From the NCBI RefSeq assembly GCF_020497125.1, contig NC_059077.1, positions 35,043,340 through 35,107,339 on the forward strand: a stretch of 64,000 bases of DNA. Reading direction: 5' to 3'. Shown piece by piece: positions 58,999 to 64,000 of the stretch (positions within the stretch are counted from its first letter, which is position 1; each line of letters opens with the position of its first letter). The notes under the pieces were generated by a model. The model was given only the letters and a program-made list of their open reading frames with translations. It was not told the origin of the DNA and searched no databases. The translations under genes were made by a program, and so were the position numbers. This stretch comes from Mauremys mutica (taxonomy: Eukaryota; Chordata; Testudines; Geoemydidae).

Positions 58999-59522
58999 TT
59001 AGAAAAGGATGGGATTTTTACCTAATTTGGAAGTGTGAAGCCTGAGGTGGTGGCGTCATGTGTATTTTCTGTGTAACTTGTGTATGTTTGCTTCCCTTGC
59101 TATTTCATCTTTGAATCTATGGTTTTTCCATCAGATAAACTTGTTTGCTTATTTTTACCCCAAGCCGTTCTCTGGCATGCAGACTGTGAGGAGTGTGTGC
59201 GCCAAAGCAAGCTGATGTCTGGGGGGCTCATTTCACACCTTCAGAGGTGTCAAACCAGAGGGGAGAAATCCAAGTGTCTGATAGTTAAGAATTCGGGGTG
59301 GACAGATTTGGGGAGACTCAGGACCAGAAGCGTTGTTGGGGTTACACTGCAAGAAGTAACGAGGCTAGTGGAAGCCAGGGTGGGACCTTTGTGCTTGTGG
59401 GCTGGCTACTGGCGTCAGGGCTCTGAGCTGTAGCAGCACAGTATTAATGTTTTCAAGGTTACAGGACAGGCAGTGACAGAACCTCTTACTGCTCTGGGTG
59501 ATCCTCAAAACATCACACTTAA

Positions 59523-59870
59523 CAAAGGGAAGGCTAAGGGGCTGATTTGATTACAATCTATAGGTGCCCACCTGGGGAATATATGTTTGATAATGGGCTT
59601 TTCAGTCTAGCAGACAAAGATCTAACACAATCCAATGGCTGGAGGATGAAACTAGACAAATTCAGACTGGGAATAACACAGGTATTTTAGACAGTGAGGG
59701 TAATTAACCATTCTAACAACTTACCAAGAGTTGTGGTGGATTCTCCATCACTGACAATTTTTAAATCTAGGTTGGATGGTTTTTGAGACATGCACTAGTT
59801 CAACAGGAATTGTTCTGTAGCCTGGGTTAGGCAGGAAGTCAGACCCAATGATCACAGTGTCCTTGGAATT
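59523..59870 (+). pseudogene. CR1 LINE fragment, 3' part of the interrupted copy
   Basis: It resumes with caaagggaaggctaaggggc, exactly where CR1 at 26300 continues after ttagctta. It runs through gataatgggcttttcagtct and gtggtggattctccatcact to the 3' UTR. Confidence 0.88.
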
Positions 59871-59879
59871 GATGACTCT

Positions 59880-60000
59880 TCCTCACTATACCGATGAGCA
59901 GACTGGGGCACAGAAAGACTGAATGATTTGCCTAGGATTACAGAGAAACTCTGTCACTTTCCAGCCTACCCTCTTCCTTCACACACTGTGGAATTAATGG
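59880..60000 (+). repeat. Ancient interspersed repeat, fragment
   Basis: gatgagcagactggggcaca and gaatgatttgcctaggatta resemble the family at 37590-37835. Confidence 0.45.
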
Positions 60001-60310
60001 CAATGAAAGGAGACAATATAACACTATGAATCTGTGAAGTAATCACCATATGGCTTTTCTGTGTGATTGCTAATGAGCTTATTAAAAACTACAAGACAAA
60101 ATTACAATTCTGTGTGATTTCGATTTACATTAGGCAGGGCTTTTAATTAGCTGCAAGCACTTCATAAAATACTGCAGCCTAATAACTTTTGCAAAGTGAA
60201 AACTTTCCAGCCTGAATTGAAAATGGTGATTGTTGAGGTACATCCAATCTTCACTTGTCTGGGAGTGCTGTAACTCCCTTGCTAGGGCAGAAAACTGCAT
60301 AACCTTTCAC

Positions 60311-60848
60311 CAGAGCCGTAACTAGGGATTTTTGCGCCCGAGGCAAGGGACGGGGCGGCACGTCCGGCTCTTCAGCGGCAGGTTCCGCTCAGTGGTTTGA
60401 GCATTGGCCCCCTAAACCCAGGGTTGTGAGTTCAATCCTTGAGGAGGCCACTTAGGGATCTGGGGCGAAAATTGGTCCTGCTAGTGAAGGCAGGGGGCTG
60501 GACTTGATGACCTTTCAAGGTCCCTTCCAGTTCTAGGAGATTGGTATATCTCCAATTATTACCTAAAGTTTTTTTTTGAATTACTGCCATTCTTCGGCGG
60601 CAATTCGGTGACAGGTTCTTCACTCCGAGAGGGACTGAGGGACCCGCCGCCGATTTTCTGCCAAAGAGCCAGACATGCCGCCCCTCTCCCTTGCCGACAA
60701 TCGGCGACAGTTCGATGGCAGGTCCCTCAGTCCCTCTCGGAGGGAAGGACTTGCCGCTGAATTGCTGCTGAATAAGAGACTTTCTGCGCCCCTCACCTTC
60801 CGCGCCCGAGGCAAGTGCCTCACTCGCCTTGCCTTCGTTACAGCACTG
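60311..60848. mobile_element. hAT MITE, 538 bp with nested SINE, TSD CCTTTCAC
   Basis: Termini CAGAGCCGTAACTAGGG and inverted CAGTGCTGTAACGAAGG. A perfect 8-bp duplication CCTTTCAC flanks it (60303-60310, 60849-60856). Subterminal blocks gcgcccgaggcaa occur at both ends. It shares ccctcagtccctctcgga with the MITE at 35612. A SINE sits inside at about 60383-60565. Confidence 0.9.
60383..60565 (+). mobile_element. tRNA-derived tortoise-type SINE, nested in a hAT MITE
   Basis: It has gctcagtggtttgagcattg and gggttgtgagttcaatcctt boxes and a 3' part ggctggacttgatgaccttt, ending in cagttctaggagattggtat. Confidence 0.88.
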
Positions 60849-60920
60849 CCTTTCACACAGGCTGAAATTCACTCCTCTGCAGAAGGCCAGCACAAAGACT
60901 CTGCACTAATTCCAGCCCAG

Positions 60921-61201
60921 TATTGCCAAACCCAGGCGTTCAAAAATCATGAGACTGGCTTAAAAATAATGTTTGTTTTGTTTTTTTTCAATTGTGTTTA
61001 AAGCCTTTAGGGTGTACTTGAGTCATGTTTTCAAAGCTTTTCGCCATAATCATGAGGGATAGGAACTTAATTTTTTAAAAATATTTTTTAAATGAAAACT
61101 CTGATTTTCATGTAATCACATGGCTCCAGGAACTGGGGCTTTAAGAAAAATGCTAAATACTGCAAGGCTCATGATAAATTTGTGAGAGTTGGGAACACTG
61201 C
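60921..61201. mobile_element. hAT-like repeat, second copy of the 31760 family
   Basis: Left CAGTATTGCCAAACC, inverted right CAGTGTTCCCAACTCTC. Shares ttcaaaaatcat and catgtaatcaca with 31760-32195. Clean target duplication not found. Confidence 0.55.
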
Positions 61202-61204
61202 AGG

Positions 61205-62155
61205 CCTTAAATGGGCCTCAATTAGTGCATAGGCTTTGTGCTGGTCCTCTACATAGGTCTGAATTTACATCTTGATTATAACAGAGCAGCTCAATATAGG
61301 TTTAATTAGTCAAGTGGCTCATTTTCTTCTATCTGTAGCTAAGCTTCCAAGGAGTTTAAAGTAGCACAGCACAAAACACTGAATGTTTTTCCTGTAGTTT
61401 TCACCAAGATACAATAAATAACAAATTCCTACAAATATCGTCTTTCATTAGAAAGACACCAGTACACGAAGCAGAAATACTTCACCCTCAAAACAGGTTG
61501 TGTTTTTGGAAAATTGGAATGCATGTTTGAGGCTATGGTTTGTTTTGCTCTGTTACTTTACTTTCTCCCTTTACAGATGCTGTAGTAAGTGCACAGTGTC
61601 TCTGTTTAGTTCCATTTTTAATTATCAGGCAATTCTGGGAGTTTCTCATCACTCTTGTTTTATTCTTAAAGGGTAAACTTCATAGTGACAGGAACTAAGT
61701 GGGACTTAACTGGGGCATAGGTATTGAGCTGGCCCTCTTCATGGGATGAATATTACCCAAAGTGAGTAAATCTGTTTATTCATCAGAGTGGTGTAAATCC
61801 CAAATGTTAGCAAAGAATTCACCAAATTGTCCACTTGGCCCATTACTCAGGAACATATTCTCACAATGGAGGATGTTTATTCCTACCCTGCCTAACCGAA
61901 TAACTGATTCCTCTGTTCCAGCACAGCTTAGAATAAAGTATTTCTAGTTTAGTATGAGGGTAACTCATAAAAATGTAAAAAAAATAAAACGACAAATCTT
62001 TAAAAAGGGCCAGAATCACTGAAGACCATTGCCATGTATTGTTGGAACAGACATATCACTAGTTTTATTTTGAGCCCTCAACATTCTTGTTCCCAAATGA
62101 AAGGGTTGGTACCTTGCAATTCAGGCAGAGAGAGCAATGACAGCAGTGACCCATG
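61205..62155. other. Intron 2 stretch, nothing recognised
   Basis: AT-rich sequence without exon or repeat boundary. Confidence 0.4.
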
Positions 62156-62164
62156 GTGCTAAGG

Positions 62165-62360
62165 AGGGGTAGTCAATTATCTTTTGTCAAGGTCCAAATT
62201 TCTTACTCACGGTATAGTCAAGGTCCAGACTCCAGAGGAACATTTTTTCAAAACACATTAACAATAATGATGATAATAAGTAAATAAAAAGATTTCACGG
62301 TCCGATCAAAAGCATCTGGTGGGCGGATTTGGCCTGTGGTCCACCTATTGACTACCCCTG
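62165..62360. mobile_element. hAT-like MITE, 196 bp
   Basis: Left AGGGGTAGTCAATTATC and inverted right CAGGGGTAGTCAATAGG. Flanks TGCTAAGG (62157-62164) and CGCTAAGG (62361-62368) agree at 7 of 8. The leading C seems lost on the left. Confidence 0.75.
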
Positions 62361-62368
62361 CGCTAAGG

Positions 62369-63038
62369 TATTGTATGTATTTCATGTTGTAGTCTGTGCA
62401 ATATGGAGATAGCAAGCAGAGTAATTAACATGGGAGAAGATTAAGTTGATTGACATGTAGGGATAGATTCAGCACTGATGTAATCAAGTGTAACTCCTCT
62501 GGCTTAAGGGGAATGCTACCCTCTTACCCAAGGCCTGAATTTAGCCCTTAAAGTCAGGTCAGAATTGAAATAAATAAGTTCATTTGAATGATTGAAGGCA
62601 GTTTAAATAAATCAGCAGCAAAACAGAGAAATAAGATTTCTGATCACAAAGGAAACTGGACAGAAAGGTTTTTACAATGAAAGCAAGAACTAACCAAGAT
62701 TAACAGTACCTTTGTTTTGTCCAAGTACTGCTGAACCACTGGCTATTGAAATCTTTCCTGGTGCAAGTCTGTGGCACTTTTTTATATCCACTGATTTTTA
62801 AAGGCTTACAGAACTGAATGCTGGCAATCATCACTATGAAAGTGTGCTTTTAAAATAAGAGTTTCAGTAAAGAACATGTTTGGGAAGGTGCATGATATCA
62901 GCCAGAAAATCTTAATTAACAGAAGAACTTCCAGCATATGGGCCCTGATTCAGCAGAGCGCTTATACGCATTCTTAAGTGTCTTGCTCAGGGATGTTTTC
63001 CTGAGTCCCTGGCACCTGGGCAAGGATACCTGCCTCTC
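62369..63038. other. Intron 2 stretch, nothing recognised
   Basis: No supported feature. Confidence 0.4.
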
Positions 63039-63041
63039 TAA

Positions 63042-64000
63042 GGGTACGTCTACACTACAGGATTATTCTGATTTTACATAAACTGGTTTTGTAAAACAGA
63101 TTGTATAAAGTCGAGTGCACGCGGCCACACAAAGCACAATAATTCGGCGGTGTGCGTCCATGTACCGAGGCTAGCGTCGATTTCTGGAGCGTTGCACTGT
63201 GGGTAGCTATCCCGTAGCTATCCCATAGTTCCCGCAGTCTCCCCCGCCCATTGGAATTCTGGGTTGAGATCCCAATGCATGATGGTGCAAAAACAGTGTC
63301 GCGGGTGATTCTGGGTAAATGTCGTCACTCATTCCTTCCTCTGTGAAAGCAACGGCAGACAATCATTTCGCGCCCTTTTTCCCTGGATTGCTCTGGCAGA
63401 CGCCATAGCATGGCAACCATGGAGCCCGTTTTGCCTTTTGTCACTGTCACGATATGTGTACTGGATGCCGCTGACAGAGGCGGTACTGCAGTGCTACAGA
63501 GCAGCATTCATTTGCCTTTGCAAGGTAGCAGAGATGGTTACCAGTCGTTCTGTACCATCTGCCGTGCCATTGTAAATTGGCAATGAGATGACGGTTATCA
63601 GTTGTTCTGTACCGTCTGCTGCTGTCATGGGTGCTCCTGGCTGGCCTTCGCTGAGGTCGGCCGGGGGCGCAAAGACAAAAATGGGAATGACTCCCCAGGT
63701 CATTCCCTCCTTTATGTTTTATCTAAAAATAGAATCAGTCCTGCCTAGAATATGGGGCAAGTGTACTAGAGAACCAGTGTATCAGAGAACCAGAGAGCAC
63801 AGCCACTCTGTGTCAGATCCTGCAGACATGATGAGCTGCATGCCATTCTAGGGGGTGCCCCTGCAACAACCCCACCCATTGCTTCCCTCCTCCCCCAACC
63901 CTCCTGGGCTACTGTTGCAGTGTCCCCCCATTTGTGTGATGAAGTAATAAAGAATGCAGGAATAAGAAACACTGAGTTTTTAGTGAGATAAAATGAGGAG
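63042..64000. mobile_element. Second copy of the 2.1-kb DNA transposon, cut by the window end
   Basis: It begins GGGTACGTCTACACTA and follows the copy at 49821 through cgagtgcacgcggccacac, gtgtgcgtcca, gatttctggagcgttgcac and beyond. The GATGGTTA/ATCAG-type motif recurs near 63532 and 63588. The left flank is TAA. The right end lies outside the window. Confidence 0.85.

Larger units (their letters stand above)
57570..59517 (+). mobile_element. LTR insertion (1,948 bp with nested MITE), TSD CTTAA
   Basis: It begins TGTGACAGTC and ends AACATCACA, so TGTGA/TCACA are inverted. CTTAA flanks both sides (57565-57569, 59518-59522) and the CR1 sequence continues across it. Without the nested element the LTR is about 1.12 kb. 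The stretch gtgtaacttgtgtatgtttgc ... agataaacttgtttgc near 59070-59150 resembles the R/polyadenylation zone of sauropsid ERV LTRs. TTAA alone would also fit a piggyBac-type event, but the TG...CA ends favour an LTR. Confidence 0.78.
35508..64000 (+). other. RAB3C: RAB3C intron 2, 5' part (at least 28.5 kb, open at right edge)
   Basis: The intron begins with gtaagc. The next exon should open with codons for DTAGQERYRT. A by-eye scan of the rest of the window found nothing of the kind, so the intron is taken to continue past the edge. A short exon could have been missed. Confidence 0.75.

Noticed and set aside
57570..59517. piggyBac-type insertion because of TTAA on both sides
   Set aside because: The duplication extends to CTTAA and the ends are TG...CA with TGTGA/TCACA, which fits an LTR better.
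35508..64000. Possible RAB3C exon 3
   Set aside because: No sequence coding for DTAGQERYRT or the following YYRGAMG stretch was seen by eye. A translated search of the whole interval would settle it.
1..64000. CRISPR arrays, operons or a prokaryotic mobile system
   Set aside because: No regularly spaced direct repeats of that kind, no dense coding, and clear vertebrate introns and retroelements.

Overview
The window is vertebrate nuclear DNA, most probably from a cryptodire (hidden-necked) turtle. The evidence is the repeat content: tRNA-derived SINEs of the tortoise type with CR1-like 3' tails, many CR1 LINE fragments, a Penelope-like element (PLE), and many short DNA transposons. There are no operons, ribosome binding sites or other prokaryotic features, and almost all long open frames are chance or transposon-derived. 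The species call is inference.

Only one host gene can be supported: RAB3C, a synaptic-vesicle Rab GTPase, on the + strand. A CpG island at about 17.95-19.47 kb holds the promoter and coding exon 1 (18874-18897, eight codons, ending at a GT donor). Exon 2 (35280-35507) encodes the start of the GTPase domain including the P-loop and switch I. Intron 1 is 16,382 bp. Intron 2 begins at 35508 and runs off the right edge. The exons for switch II, the guanine-binding motifs and the prenylated C-terminus lie outside the window.

Layout. 1-17.9 kb: upstream intergenic DNA with hAT-type elements, a SINE, a hairpin MITE and CR1 tails. 18-19.5 kb: CpG island and exon 1. 19.5-35.3 kb: intron 1, with two larger CR1 fragments, a 669-bp solo LTR, a SINE inside a GC-rich repeat, a hAT MITE inserted in another repeat, and a 1.24-kb PLE copy. 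35.3-35.5 kb: exon 2. 35.5-64 kb: intron 2, with five hAT-type insertions that have direct 8-bp flanking repeats, a gammaretrovirus-like LTR with primer-binding site, a 952-bp solo LTR, a 2.1-kb non-autonomous DNA transposon and a second copy cut by the window end, and a three-level nest (CR1 > LTR > MITE).

The most informative structures are: (1) the PLE at 32358-33600, with a 14-bp target duplication, inverted terminal arms, a GIY-YIG endonuclease frame and a hammerhead-ribozyme-like core in both arms; (2) the nest at about 57.1-59.9 kb, where every boundary can be read; (3) a pair of ACTACANNTCCC promoter motifs just upstream of RAB3C exon 1. Most transposon boundaries were set by hand from terminal repeats and flanking duplications. 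Family names are assigned by motif and from memory, not by a database search.
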